Part shown: one piece after another, positions 33,944 to 45,341 of the stretch
Numbering within the stretch: the first letter of the stretch is position 1
How the letters are laid out: each line of letters begins with the position of its first letter
From: Manihot esculenta
Taxonomy: Eukaryota > Streptophyta > Magnoliopsida > Malpighiales > Euphorbiaceae
Length of the DNA: 64,000 nt
Direction of reading: 5' to 3'
Assembly (NCBI RefSeq): GCF_001659605.2
Contig: NC_035168.2
Location: 7,744,058 to 7,808,057 of the forward strand
Made by a program: the position numbers and the translations under genes
Notes under the pieces: generated by a model
What the model was told of the DNA's origin: nothing
Database searches by the model: none
The model's input: only the letters and a program-made list of their open reading frames with translations

Positions 33944-36839
33944 CTAGGCAAGTGGTTTTCCAGCAACAAATGCTTTAAACATTGCTAGTGATCTCTTGGG
34001 TGATGAGAAAGGAACCAAATGAGATCCTCCTCTAATAGTTGTAAACGTAAGATTATCTCCATATACTTGTGTCCATCCACCAACCTGAGCCAAGAAGAAA
34101 AACAAACTACTCAAAAAAAAAAAAAAAAAAAAATCTTAATGCTATATAATTATATCTTGATTGCAGCCAAAGGCTAACCTGTTTATCATGAAGCCAAGGT
34201 CGATGACTCACAGTTGCATTCAGTCCCAACTTCGTTGCCAAGCCACTTACCAAAGTCCTTGATCCCCTAAATGGAACAACTGCATCTAGATCTCCACTGT
34301 ACAGTTTGTCTCAGACATATGTTAATATTATTACAAGAAATTATCTCTATTTTTAACCAACAGAGGAAAGCTTATTGATATACCTGTACACTAGAACTTG
34401 GATGCCTGATCTTATCAATGAGGCCACGACATCAATCATAGGTATTTCGAAGTTTCTCTTGTCATAGTTCAATACCCTGCAATTAAGAACATTGAACTCA
34501 ATAAACTCCAATTTAAATAATTTTAATACGAGTTTGTTGATTATGTGACTTGAATTATTGAGAGTGTGTGCTCGCCTAGGATTGTGCATTAGTTTCAACA
34601 GAGCTTATAGAAATGATGATTTGCAGAAAAATCTAAAATAAGTTCCAAGGTTGAGAATTATTGATTACTCGCTGCAGATACTCCAATTGCTAACTCCTAC
34701 AAGCTGTGCATGAAGAGCTTCTCGCACATCTTTCCTGTTCATATACGCAGAAGTCTTTTCTTCTACACAAACATCTATATTTTCTGCAGATTTCTGTTTA
34801 CAGACAAAGCAAAACGCATCAGTAAGTTTGCTTAAAACTAAAAAAGCTTGAACAGTTGGTTCAATTTACTCATAGAGAGCCCCAAAAGAAAAGAGCTTAC
34901 AGGCTGAAATCTTTTACTCAAGGGATGATTATAGACTTTCAGTTCTGATTGCCCATCTGATACACATACATCAGCTATGACATCTTGGATATTAATCTCA
35001 TCAGGAATTTCTTTGGAAAGTTGATCAGTCACAGCTTTACAAGCAACTGAAAGTGAGCCTGTGATCAGTTTCTCTCTAAGGAGCTGTGAAGTGCTGCAAG
35101 TTTCAGTGATAAGTTTATAAGTAGAATCTGATATCAACCCATGAGACCAGAAGAAGTCACCCCGTGAGTTTGCGTCTGTATTGAAATCCAGCAGAGGATT
35201 TCCCAACTGAAATCATCATAAAAATTGAGATTTCCATCAGAAAATAAATAAATAATTAAATAGGTATTAAAATATTTATATGTTTCCAAGAGATTCTTAC
35301 AGCTATTCTTTTCAAATTGAAATGTAATCCTGACAAGACAATTAGCTCAGCAAGTTGTGGTACGTAATGACCTGCAAGGAAGAGTTGATACTTAGCTTCT
35401 GTATTTTATGCTTGGTTAATGTGAAAATTTTCCAACAATAAGCTGTTTTTACACAAAGGTACCTCCATAGCTTTCCCCAGCGATAAACAAATCTCTGCTT
35501 TTATACTCGGGAAATTTCACAAGCCAATTTTGCAGGAATTTGAGGCTGTCTTGTGCTGAAGAAAAGAAAAGAAATTAAGCACATTGCAAGAAATTTAACT
35601 TCTTATCAAAATATAAAGTCATTTTTCTGAATTTTCAGTATTTATTTACATTAATATATAAATTGCATTGGCATTCCTTTTTAACATTATAATCAAATAA
35701 TGAATTTTTTAAAAATATTTAAATATTCAAGTTATTTTTCGCGAAATAAATAAAAAATTTTAAACTATAACTTATACTAGAATTGAAAGTATCTTAACCT
35801 GTGATGGTGTCATTCACAGTATTATAGAATGACGTATCAACAGAATAAGAAAAGCCAACTCCTGCAGGTGAATCCAGGTAGAGTATGTTTGCTTCTGCAA
35901 CATAGAGTAAAGATTAACTTTTATTTACTTTTCGGAAATGGGAAATAAAAAATAGAACCAAATAAACCTCCCATAGAAGTTAAGGGATATATATAACCAA
36001 TCATTTTGTGATTTATATATGTGTTGTGTAAAAATTAAACTAATTAGTTTTTCATTTTAGATTTTTTTCGGTCCATTAAAATTTAAAAAATTAATTAATA
36101 AATTTCACTAAACTTGAAGGATTAAATAGTAATTCTCCTTTTAAACATAGACAAATGGACTCTTTAGTTTCATAAACTCATAATGTAGGAACTAAACTGT
36201 TAAGTTTTAAAATATAAGGATATATTTGTTACTTTTGACACAATTTAAGGAAAAAAAAGTAATTTAGTCTAAAATTTATATAGATATAAGTCGTCGTCGT
36301 CTTCATATCAGCTTCTACCACTTATGGAATATAAAATTTATATTTTGGTATATAATATATAAAAGTAAATACATAAAGCTGTTGGGGTCACCTTTATTCC
36401 AACTATATTGATGTCTGATAAGAGTTTTTCCATCAGTAGTCCTGAACGGTCCATGCTCAGAGAATCCTCCAGCACCAACAGAAGAGCAACCAGGCCCTGC
36501 ATAACATTCCCAATAAATTCAATAACCATAGCTCCAAAAATCTTTAAGAATTTGGAAGCTGGAGCAAGTTCAGAAAAATGGGTTGTGTTTACCTCCGTTT
36601 AACCAGAGAAGGAGAGGCTTTGAAGCAGGCTCAGTTTCTGCTTCAACAAAGTAATAGAAGAGAGCTCTCTTCTGTTTTTCATCAATGGTAATATAGCCTG
36701 CATATTGCTGGAAACTGACTTTTGGTTGCCCTGGCAATCTCACTATTTTATCATCTCCTTTAGATGATAATCCTCTGCAACTTTGCATTAATATTATGCA
36801 AATTACAGCTTTTATGATCATCCATGATTGAGATTTCAT
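33944..36839 (-). CDS. Serine carboxypeptidase-like protein, second paralog
   Basis: Ten exons and 464 residues: 36593-36839, 36392-36496, 35799-35894, 35463-35555, 35301-35371, 34901-35206, 34669-34793, 34384-34476, 34179-34296 and 33944-34084. GT-AG sites and phases equal those of the gene at 12460-15997, and seven of the ten exons have the same length (exons 3, 4, 5, 8 and 9 exactly; 1 and 2 within 6 bp). The start MKSQSW gives a signal peptide; an in-frame ATG at 36902 would add 21 residues. The triad is Ser178 (GESYGG), Asp381 (YSGDLDAV) and His440 (GGSHLVPF). It is more diverged from the family than its neighbour, with an altered middle (exon 6) and FSEHGPF where the neighbour has FCEHGPF. 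It appears functional, but its substrate is unknown. Confidence 0.9.
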
Positions 36840-38331
36840 GTAGCCGTTAAGATAAGCACTCAAAGAGAGGGAGAAAAAGAGACAGAGGCTACTGTTTTGC
36901 AAGCTAGGTTCAAGTTTGACGGCATTTTTAAGGACAATATGTGAGCGGAAAATGGCAATCTGTGAGCTTTTTTTTTCTCATAAGTTAATCACATATATTT
37001 TCAATTTAATAAATTAAAATTAAATTTTATTCCCATTTGACAAATTTATTAAAAAATAAAATATTTTTAACGACTATTTATTTATCTATCTATAAAGCTG
37101 TGAGTTTCATTTAAAAAAAATGTCTCTTTTCAATACTTTTAACGTTTTTGTGATGTGATCATGTTGACAAGCTGCTGCGGTATCTTAGAATTTTCTTAGC
37201 CTGCATAATTTCCATAGACTTTTCCTAGAGGCGGACAGACGTGGCACTTTCAATAAACTATTTATGATAATGATTGATTAAAAAGGAAAATCCAATGTTT
37301 AAAATCATTTGTGTATATATATATACACTTCTTATTCTTATTCTTATACTTTCTGTAATTATTTAATGGTACAACATCATAGAGAGAGTTGCTTATTATT
37401 TGATTTAGTGCAATATATAATATTTATTAATTATTAATTATAGTAATTGTATGCCAGCTTATAGTTCGGATGGTCAAAATTTTATAAATTATATGAAATT
37501 TTATATAGAAATATTTAAAATATTTTTATACATAGCAATTAATTTTAAATTTTATGATAAATTTGGATCGATTGTAATTTTTATTGTTGATTTTTTATGG
37601 AAATTCATGATAGATTTTCGGAAAGAAAAATTTTAAACGCATAATTTTTAAAAGTGTGATAAGAGTTATAGATCTGTTACAAAATTTAAAATTAAAATTT
37701 GATTATTTAGAAGGTAAATTTTGTATTTTGATTATTTTTTTAATTTTTTTATAACTTTTCATATTAAAATTTTTATATTATAAATATTTTTTTTACTGTT
37801 TTAAAATACTTTTTAATCTTTTAAGCATTTTAATAAGAGTTTTTAAATTTTAACCTCTAGTTTCTATTATCTCATCTTAATCAAATGTTATTATCTCATC
37901 TTAATTAAATATTATTGATTAAAATTTTTGATAAAATCTAATTAGTTTTATATCACTTTTAGACTCTTGTGTTTAGTGGTAAATTTTTTTTATTATAAAA
38001 ATTATATTAATTAATTTATATGGTTTAATTTTGTCAATAATTAGTTTAGTATATTTTCAGCAAATTTTACTATTTAACAATTGCAAACAATCTTGTAGTT
38101 GGGCGATTAAGATTATAACATTTGATTTTGGGTATTTTGAATTGAGATTCTTTGTCCTCTAATGTAATTTGCCAACTTTAAATATTATGAAGTATAATAA
38201 AATGCACCCACAGACTCAGTCTGATAATAAATACATCTGAATAAATTTAAAAGATCTCAAATTTTATTCTCTCAATTTTCAATCTTTATTTTAAAAAAAT
38301 ATATATATATATAATAAAATAAATACATTAA
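36840..38331. other. AT-rich upstream region of SCPL gene 2
   Basis: This includes the CT-rich 5' leader and promoter of gene 2 (plus-strand agagagggagaaaaagagac near 36859). Beyond that it is AT-rich with short TA runs (near 37312-37325 and 38298-38316). I found no gene. The open frame at 37451-37636 has only AT-rich codons and no recognisable features. Confidence 0.5.
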
Positions 38332-38340
38332 TTAAAATTT

Positions 38341-39397
38341 AGGAGATTTATAATTTAGTTTCTGAGTATTGTCATTATTAACAAGTCAGTCCCTGTATTT
38401 TTAGAAACCTATTAAAACGTCCTTATATTTTATTTCCGTCAACAAAATAGTCATTCTGTCCTATTTTCTGTTAAAATTAGATAAAGAAGAAGAGAGAAAA
38501 TTTTTAAAATTCAATTTTACCCTTAAATAAAATCATTTATTTAGTCCTTATATATTACAATTATTAACAAGTTAGTCCTTACATTTTCAAAAATCTATTA
38601 AAATATTTTTATTTTTTTTCATATCTATTAAAACGTCCTTATCGTTTTTTTCGGTCAATAAAATAGCCTCTATCTTTTCTCATATCTATTAAAACATCCT
38701 TATCATTTCTTTATGTCAACGAAATAGTCCCTCCTCATCGTTTCTTTCTGTCAACGAAATCGTTCCTCTCTATATTTTTAGAAATCTATTAAAACGTCCT
38801 TATTGTTTATTTTTGTCAACGAAATAGTCCTTATCTTTTCTCAGATCTATTAAAACGTCCTTATCGTTTCTTTTTGTCAACGAAATAGTCCCTATCTTTT
38901 CTTTTCTCCTCCTCCTCCTTCTCCTCCTCCTCCTCCTCCTCCGAAGAAGAAGAAGAAGAAGAAGAAGAAGAAGAAGAAGAAGAAGAAGAAGAAGAAGAAG
39001 AAGAAGAATGAAAAGAAGAACAAGAGAAAGAAGAAAAAGAAGCAAAAGAAGAAAAAGGAGAAGAAGCAGAAGAAGAAGGAGAAGAAGCAGAAGAAGCAGA
39101 AGAAGAAGTAGAAGAAGCAGAAGAAGAAGAAAAAGAAGCAGAAGTAGAAGAAGAAGAAGAAGAAGAAGCAGAAGGAAGAAGAATTGATGAAGAAGAAAAG
39201 GAAGGAGGAGGAGGAGGAGGAGGAGAAAAATAATGGGGGTAATTTAGTCTTTTCCTCTATTTTTAACGGTAAAAATAGACGGAAGGACTATTTCGTTGAC
39301 GGAGAGAAAACATAAGAACGTTTTAATAGGTTTCTAAAAATACAGAGACTGACTTGTTAATAATGGCAATACATAGGGACTAAATTATAAATCTCCC
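38341..39397. mobile_element. Mutator-like MITE with long inverted ends and a GAA/TCC microsatellite core
   Basis: The ends are inverted repeats of roughly 110 bp: the left begins AGGAGATTTATAATTTAG and the right end, read on the minus strand, begins GGGAGATTTATAATTTAG. Both continue through ATTAACAAGTCAGT and TTTTAGAAACC. Flanks ttaaaattt (38332-38340) and ttaaaatta (39398-39406) look like a 9-bp duplication with one change, typical of Mutator-like elements. The left arm is extended by degenerate repeats containing attaaaacgtccttat and gtcaacgaaatag. Confidence 0.75.
38904..39230. repeat. TCC/GAA triplet microsatellite
   Basis: A (TCC)n run (about 38907-38941) switches directly to a long (GAA)n run (38942-39008), followed by degenerate gaagaagca repeats and a short (GGA)n run near 39206-39223. 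The pyrimidine-to-purine switch makes an imperfect inverted repeat. The antisense open frame of Leu and Arg runs here is a product of the repeat. Confidence 0.92.
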
Positions 39398-39406
39398 TTA
39401 AAATTA

Positions 39407-40754
39407 ATAACATGTTGCACACAGGAAGCAGCGAGCATGCTTGTCCCGCACCTGGAAAGAACTGACTATGTTCTCTATCCACCACAAACCATAAATAAAG
39501 AAACTAACGAAAAGGTTAAACAGCTTTGAAAATTCAAAAACTATGAGAATCTAAAACAAGAACAAGCCTCTCACGTCTCTATGGAACATGATAACGATGA
39601 TAGATAGTAAAGTTGCTATTATTTTATTGTTTTCTTACCATCTCATACAGTTGCCGATTCTTTATTAGATAGATGTTGGACTTATCTGATATTTAATTGA
39701 AGATTATTGAATTTTTGGATTAAAAAAAATAAATTTACTTTTTTTTTCTTTATATTAAAGTTTAAAGACTTATATTTCTAGTTTGAATTTATGAACATAT
39801 TTTTAATTTTAAGCAATTATTATTTTTATAAAAATACAAATAAATAATTAATAAGCAGCCCATTTTCTTATATAAAAAAGTGATGCTATGATAATTCGCA
39901 TAGATTTATATTTATTTCATTTTATTAATTTTCTTTTATTTATTAGATATTTTATATTTAATCGTTAAATTTTTAATTTTATATTTTTATTTGTTGTTTT
40001 TTTTTTATTTTTATAAGTTAAAATCAATAAAGACATAAAGAAATATTTTCAAAAAACAAAAATTAAAAATTTCATAGCACTTAAGTAAGAAATAGAAAAG
40101 AACACGAGATATACCCATGTAATTGATCTATCCCATATTTTAGCAATTTACCTCGTATTTTTTATGGTTAAATACGAAAAGAGAGAAAAAAAATATCACG
40201 AAAAAACAAAAAGGATATAGAGTACAATGGTGTGATCGAAGGCAGTCCCGTATTTTTCTATTTTACTTCATATTTTTATTATTTAGCAAGAAAAATATGT
40301 AATTCTACGTTTACTCTTAGGACAATGTACAGAGGATTTAATAAGATATAAATACATTATACTTAATAGTTTGAAACAACTTTTTACTCACTTTTCATAC
40401 ATCTACATGGTAGAGATAATGAAAGAGTGAAGGAGAAAAATTTGGAGATCTATACATCTAGAGTTTTTATTTTCTTTCATATTCTTTTGATTTATTTTTT
40501 TAAAATTATTTTAGAATTTTATCATTTTTCAATAGAATTTATTCTTGAATCCTGGACCAGAGTAGCTAAATTATTTTGCTATATTTAGCTAAGGAACTTG
40601 ATGTTACTTGGATTGTATTGACCAAGGGAGTGATAAGGATGTGTTCACCCCTTGGAGTAATAAGGCTGACTACAGGACTTGAGCCTGGAGAGATAAGGTT
40701 GGTAATTGATTCTGCTGATTTTCAGTAATTTAGAGTTCTACGAGTTATACGTTC
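39407..40754. other. AT-rich intergenic DNA before the Copia element
   Basis: No supportable gene. The part from about 40540 to 40754 is less AT-rich and could be an older repeat, but I found no ends. Confidence 0.45.
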
Positions 40755-40917
40755 TGTTACATATGGTAGTCTAACAATATATTGTGCCGTACTTCTAGCT
40801 ATTTAGTTTTTTTGTAATCTATTTAAACAGAGTACTATGCCTCTGTTTATCATTGAGGAATACATGAATTAATTCATTTTTATAAAATCTTTTTCGCCAT
40901 TTTTCCTATTCTCTTGT

Positions 40918-40934
40918 TGGTATCAGAGCAGGTT
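40918..40934 (+). promoter_or_regulatory. Copia primer binding site
   Basis: TGGTATCAGAGCAGGTT matches the complement of the initiator methionine tRNA 3' end and lies about 50 bp before the gag ATG. Confidence 0.88.
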
Positions 40935-40982
40935 CATATCCGCCTTCTTCTTCTCCAAAAGTTTTTTTTCTCTTCTCACGAA

Positions 40983-43455
40983 ATGGCTTCCTCTTCCTTA
41001 AATGTTACAAATTTTGTTACCTTAAAGCTAAAACAAACGAATTACCCCTTATGGAGGGCTCAGTTGCTAAGCCTAGCTGAGAGCCAAGATCTGTCCGATC
41101 ATTTGACGGCAGAATTTCCAGAAGACGAAAAATTTGTGGTTGCTCCCTCACCAATTCCCGAAAATTATCAGCCTCAGCTTTCTGATAATTTCAAAGCGTG
41201 GTAGAAATCAGATCGGTTACTTCGTGGGTAGATTTATGGAACCCTAAGCGAAGAATCTCTAGGGCTCGTTATCGGTCTGGAAACAGTAAAGACTGTTTGG
41301 GAAGCTCTGAAAGATGCTTATGCTCAAGACTCCCAGGAGAGAGAGTTTAATCTACGACAACAACTATCCTACTTTCGCAAAGATGAAAGTAAAACGATAA
41401 CAGAACATCTGCGGCTTTTCAAAGAAATCTGCGATAACCTTACCGCGATTGGGAAAACAGTTCCAGACAACGAAAAGGTATTCTGCCTTCTTACAAGTCT
41501 GGGGCCTCAGTTCGAAGATTTTACTACTACCATGCTTAAGCCTCCAAGACCGACTTTTACAGAACTGATCTCTCAGTTGAAGAGTTTAGAGCAACGAAGA
41601 ACTTGGTTTATGAGTCAGTCTGATGCCTCTATGGGTCAAATTTCGTCCCACGTTGCATTCTATGGAAATCAACAAAGACAACCAAATTCCAGTTCCAGTC
41701 GGCGCTCAAATTTTACTTCTCAAGGACGAGGCTTCCAAGCGCAGCAACCTCGTGGTCAGAATCAGGGAAGAGGAAACTCAACTACTCAACGTCGTACACC
41801 TCCCTCTGGGCACCGACGTATGACTGCAGAAGAACGTGAACTTTACAAAGATGAAGTCTGCCAATACTGTGGCAAACCTGGGCATATCGCCAAAATTTGC
41901 TGGTGGATTCCTAAATCACCTCAAGAAAATCTACCTCAAGCTCTTGCTGCACGTACTCTGGACAACGGAGTAGTAGATGCTGACTGGATTGCCGACTCAA
42001 GTGTGTCTCATCACATGACAGGTAACAAATTTATTTTAGACAATTTTAAAGAGTATTCTGGTATGGATTCTATTGCTATTGGTGATGGGTCTTCCTTGTC
42101 TATAAATGGTATAGGTAGTACTAGCATTAAGCAAAAGCGTTGTTTGCCTGTTTCTGATGTTTTAGTTGTACCTGATTTAAAACAGAATTTGCTTTCCATT
42201 AGCCAAATAACTGATGATTTTCCTGTTAATTGTGAGTTTTCTAATAAGTCTGTTTGTGTGAAGGACCGGAAAACGGGACAAATCCTACTAACAGGACCAA
42301 AGAAGCATAATCTTTATACCTTGTCTGCAGCTCCCAAAGCTTATTTTTCCAACCGTTTTAAAGCAGGCACAACAGTTATTTGGCACCAGCATTTAGGACA
42401 TCCTCAAGCGTCCGCAGTTTCTACTTTAAGTAATAAGAGGTTAATAGATGTTAGAGGTTCTGTTCAAATAAAAAATCTGTGTGATAGTTGCCAGTTAGGA
42501 AAATTAAGTAGATTTCCTTTTAGCAGTTCTGTTCATTCTAGTTCATGTGCTTTTGATAAAATTCATTGTGATCTGTGGGGTCCTGTCCCTGTTTTGTCGA
42601 TTGAAAAATTTAGATATTATGCATGCTTTGTTAACGATTTTACCAAATATTGTTGGATCATTCCATTAAAACAAAAGTCTGATTTCTTTGCTACCTTTCT
42701 TGCTTTTGAGAAGTTTGTGTTTAGACAATTTGGCAAAAATATTAAAGTTTTTCATTCAGATGGAGGGGGTGAATTTGTTAATTCTGCTTTGTCATCTCAT
42801 TTTCTTGCTAATGGTATAAAACATCAAATTTCGTGTCCATATACGCCTGAACAAACAGGCATGGTAGAGCGGCGTCATCGAGTCATTCGCGAGTTAGGTA
42901 TGACTATGTTATTTCATGGTCATTTACCTTTATTTTTATGGGTTGAAGCGTTTCAAACTGCTGTGTTTTTACTTAATCGCTTACCTTCTGATTCTTTACA
43001 ACATAACACACCGTTTTACATGTTGAATGGGTATGATTTTGACTATAGTTCCTTGCGTGTGTTTGGGTCTAAATTTTTTCCTTATATTTGGGATACTAAA
43101 CGTCACAAATTTGATCCAAAGTCTTGTCTTTGCGTGTTTGTTGGCTATAGTGATAGACACAAGGGGTATAAGTGCTATAATCCGACAACAAGGAAATTTA
43201 TTATTTCCAGGCATGTAAGTTTTGATGAACAAATATTTCCTTATAAGTCTTCTGTTACGGATTCGTTATATGTGTCACAGGTTATGAATCCTTGGGTTAA
43301 TTCAAGTTCCACTTCTAGTGTAGACGAGGCAACTTCAGACAACGAGTCTAGTCCTATTTTAACAGTTTCATGTGTGCAGGGTCTTGCAGAATCACCTGGC
43401 ACTTCTGATCTTCCTCCTCAAAATGTTTTGAATGAGATTACTCCTTTCCCTTCTT
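40983..43455 (+). pseudogene. Copia gag-pol with two nonsense codons, truncated by E4
   Basis: It starts at MASSSLNV (40983) and stays in one frame except for TAG codons at 41202-41204 and 41229-41231 in gag. Domains: gag (to about 41800); zinc knuckle CQYCGKPGHIAKIC (about 41860-41901); protease with ADSSVSHHMTG, where ADSG is usual; the pre-integrase HHCC block (WHQHLGHP to CDSCQLGK, about 42380-42500); the integrase core with Asp in IHCDLWG, FHSDGGGEF and the downstream Glu region (about 42560-42880); then the RVFGSKFFPY block (about 43050). It ends at the E4 LTR. Confidence 0.92.
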
Positions 43456-43631
43456 TGTAATACCCGGCTAGACTCCGGTATCAGAATTCCTACCGTCCGA
43501 TGGAATCTCGGATGTCGGAAGCCTCTAGTAGGGTAGAAACATGTTTTCTTAAAATGTTTTAATGTATTTCATGATTTTAAGTAAAAAGGAAATGAGTTTT
43601 TGTATGAAAACAACCTTGGAGGAAAACTCAG

Positions 43632-43800
43632 GTTCGGCCGCCGAACCTCAAGTTTGGCCGCCGAACATGCATGCACTTCGGGAGTGCTTTAGGCCCCCGA
43701 AAGCATAAGTGAGGGAAGTCCAGGTTCGGCCGCCGAACCTCAAGTTCGGCCGCCGAACATGGCATGCATGCGGAGGCACTTTCGGCTCCCGAACGTGGCC
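43632..43800. promoter_or_regulatory. GCC-palindrome cluster upstream of the E4 TATA box
   Basis: Three full TTCGGCCGCCGAA copies, near variants (for example tttggccgccgaa) and CCCCCGAA/CTCCCGAA half-variants. The core GCCGCC equals the ERF-bound GCC box. Regulatory use is inferred from position. Confidence 0.6.
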
Positions 43801-43812
43801 TGGCCAGCCACC

Positions 43813-43818
43813 TATAAA
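43813..43818 (+). promoter_or_regulatory. TATA box of the E4 5' LTR
   Basis: TATAAA, 238 bp before the donor-like GT at 44051 and directly after the first palindrome cluster. Confidence 0.7.
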
Positions 43819-45341
43819 GGGGTCCCTTAGCCGAAAACGGGCGAGCTTTTTCCCCATTTTCGGCCAAGGTGAGCTCTCCGCCGCCCCTCACCAATCTTGA
43901 GTTCTTTCCTTCAAATCTTTCACGATTTTCACTAGTTTTCACCTTGTTTGAAGATTTTGAGCAAAAGGTCAAGTTTTGAGCTTGGAGACCTAAGGAGCTA
44001 AATCTCTCCCAACTCCAAGTTAGATCGCCTCTACTCTCGATCTTCAAGAGGTAAGAGCCGATCTCTAGCTTACAATGTGTTTTAAACAAGTTTTATACAA
44101 GTTTATGAAGTAGAAATGCATGTTTAGGTTATTGTTAGGTTTATGGGTTTATGAATGTTTATGAACAATGTGAGTTGTTTGATGTGTTGTAGTTGGGGTT
44201 TTTGATGGTTTGAAGCCCCTAGGAGCTTGTATGCTTGTTTGTGTATGATTGGGAGTGTTGTAGAATAGGTTTATGCATGTTTGAAAAGTTTGGGAGGCGT
44301 TTGTGCATGTTGGAGCTGAGTTTCTGCCACTTTGGAGAAACTCAGGTTCGGCCGCCGAAGGAACTTTCGGCCGCCAAAACCGCTTGTGGAGGCAGCCTTC
44401 CGCTGCCGAAGCCTGCCCCCGAAAGAGGACTTTCGTCTCTGGAGGGCAGTTTCGGCCGCCGAACCTACCGCCGAACATGCATGAGTTTCGTCACTGTCTG
44501 GGAGTTTCGGCCGCCGAACCTGCCGCCGAAAGTGCCCTGTCCAGCCTTCCTTTGCATGTTTTTCTATGATTGTTTCATGATGTTTTAGGGGGTTTTTGGG
44601 GAGTAGTTTAGAGTTATGTTCATGAATGTTTGGTCCCTCATTTGAGTCCACCTGTGTAGGTTCAGACCTGAGGAACCGAGGACCCCAGCAGTGAGTCAGC
44701 TGCTCCAGTGTCTGGTCAGAGCTATCCAGAGGTGAGTGGAATAACACATTACGTTTTAAAGCAAATAATAGACATTTCAGCATGATTCACACATCATTAA
44801 TGCCATGAAATATACTAGGTTGTTTGCATTAGAATTCACGAATATGTTGCATTGCATACTTTACTATTGTTGTTGTGGATGAATGTTGGATGATCCATAG
44901 TCCTCGATCTATGATGTGACGATGTGAAATGTACGATACGGAATGTAAGACCAGTGGAACCCATTCTACGTTCGCTGGCACTATGTAAGAGAAAGACCAG
45001 GACCCATTCTACGTTCTGGCACAGTTGGACTATGTAGGGGACTATTGGTGACAAATTCATCCTTGATGTGATATGACTGTGATGTGATGCATTCCATGTT
45101 ATCATATATTTTTTAAAAGTTTTATTATTTTGCTCACTGGGCTCTAGTAGCTCACCCCTCTCCCTAATCCCCCAGGTTTGCAGGCACAGGGTAGACCAGG
45201 AGGTCAGCAAGAGTATTGAAGTCTTGTTTTTGTAATAGATAGTGTGGACATGATAAATGTATTTGATGTTATGTAAAAGTACAGTTTAGACTTGTAATAT
45301 AATGAGGCTTATGGATGATAGAGGTGCTTGACCATAGAATG

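Larger units (their letters stand above)
40755..43455 (+). mobile_element. Decayed Ty1/Copia element, cut by E4
   Basis: On the plus strand a short 5' LTR-like stretch (start TGTTACATATGG at 40755; TATA-like tatttaa near 40820) is followed by an initiator-tRNA primer site and a gag-pol with two nonsense codons. E4 cuts it at 43455 inside pol. RT and RNase H must lie beyond the window or be lost. The short LTR and the pol sequence fit the Ale/Retrofit group, tentatively. The exact 5' LTR limits are uncertain. Confidence 0.75.
43456..45341 (+). repeat. E4 5' LTR, first part
   Basis: It begins TGTAATACCCGG at 43456 after ttctt (43451-43455, the presumed duplication; its partner is outside the window). 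It continues to 45341, where E3 inserted, and resumes at 54930. It contains the palindrome cluster 43632-43800, TATA box 43813-43818, donor-like site 44051, second cluster 44345-44530, exon-like block 44660-44731 and repeat units near 44945-45022. Confidence 0.93.

Noticed and set aside
12460..36839. An undescribed defence or biosynthetic gene cluster built around the SCPL genes
   Set aside because: Only two tandem paralogs are present and no other host gene lies between or near them. Everything else is transposon-derived or unassigned AT-rich DNA.
38800..39045. Open frame of long Leu and Arg runs
   Set aside because: It is the antisense reading of the (TCC)n/(GAA)n microsatellite. It has no start context or other coding signal.
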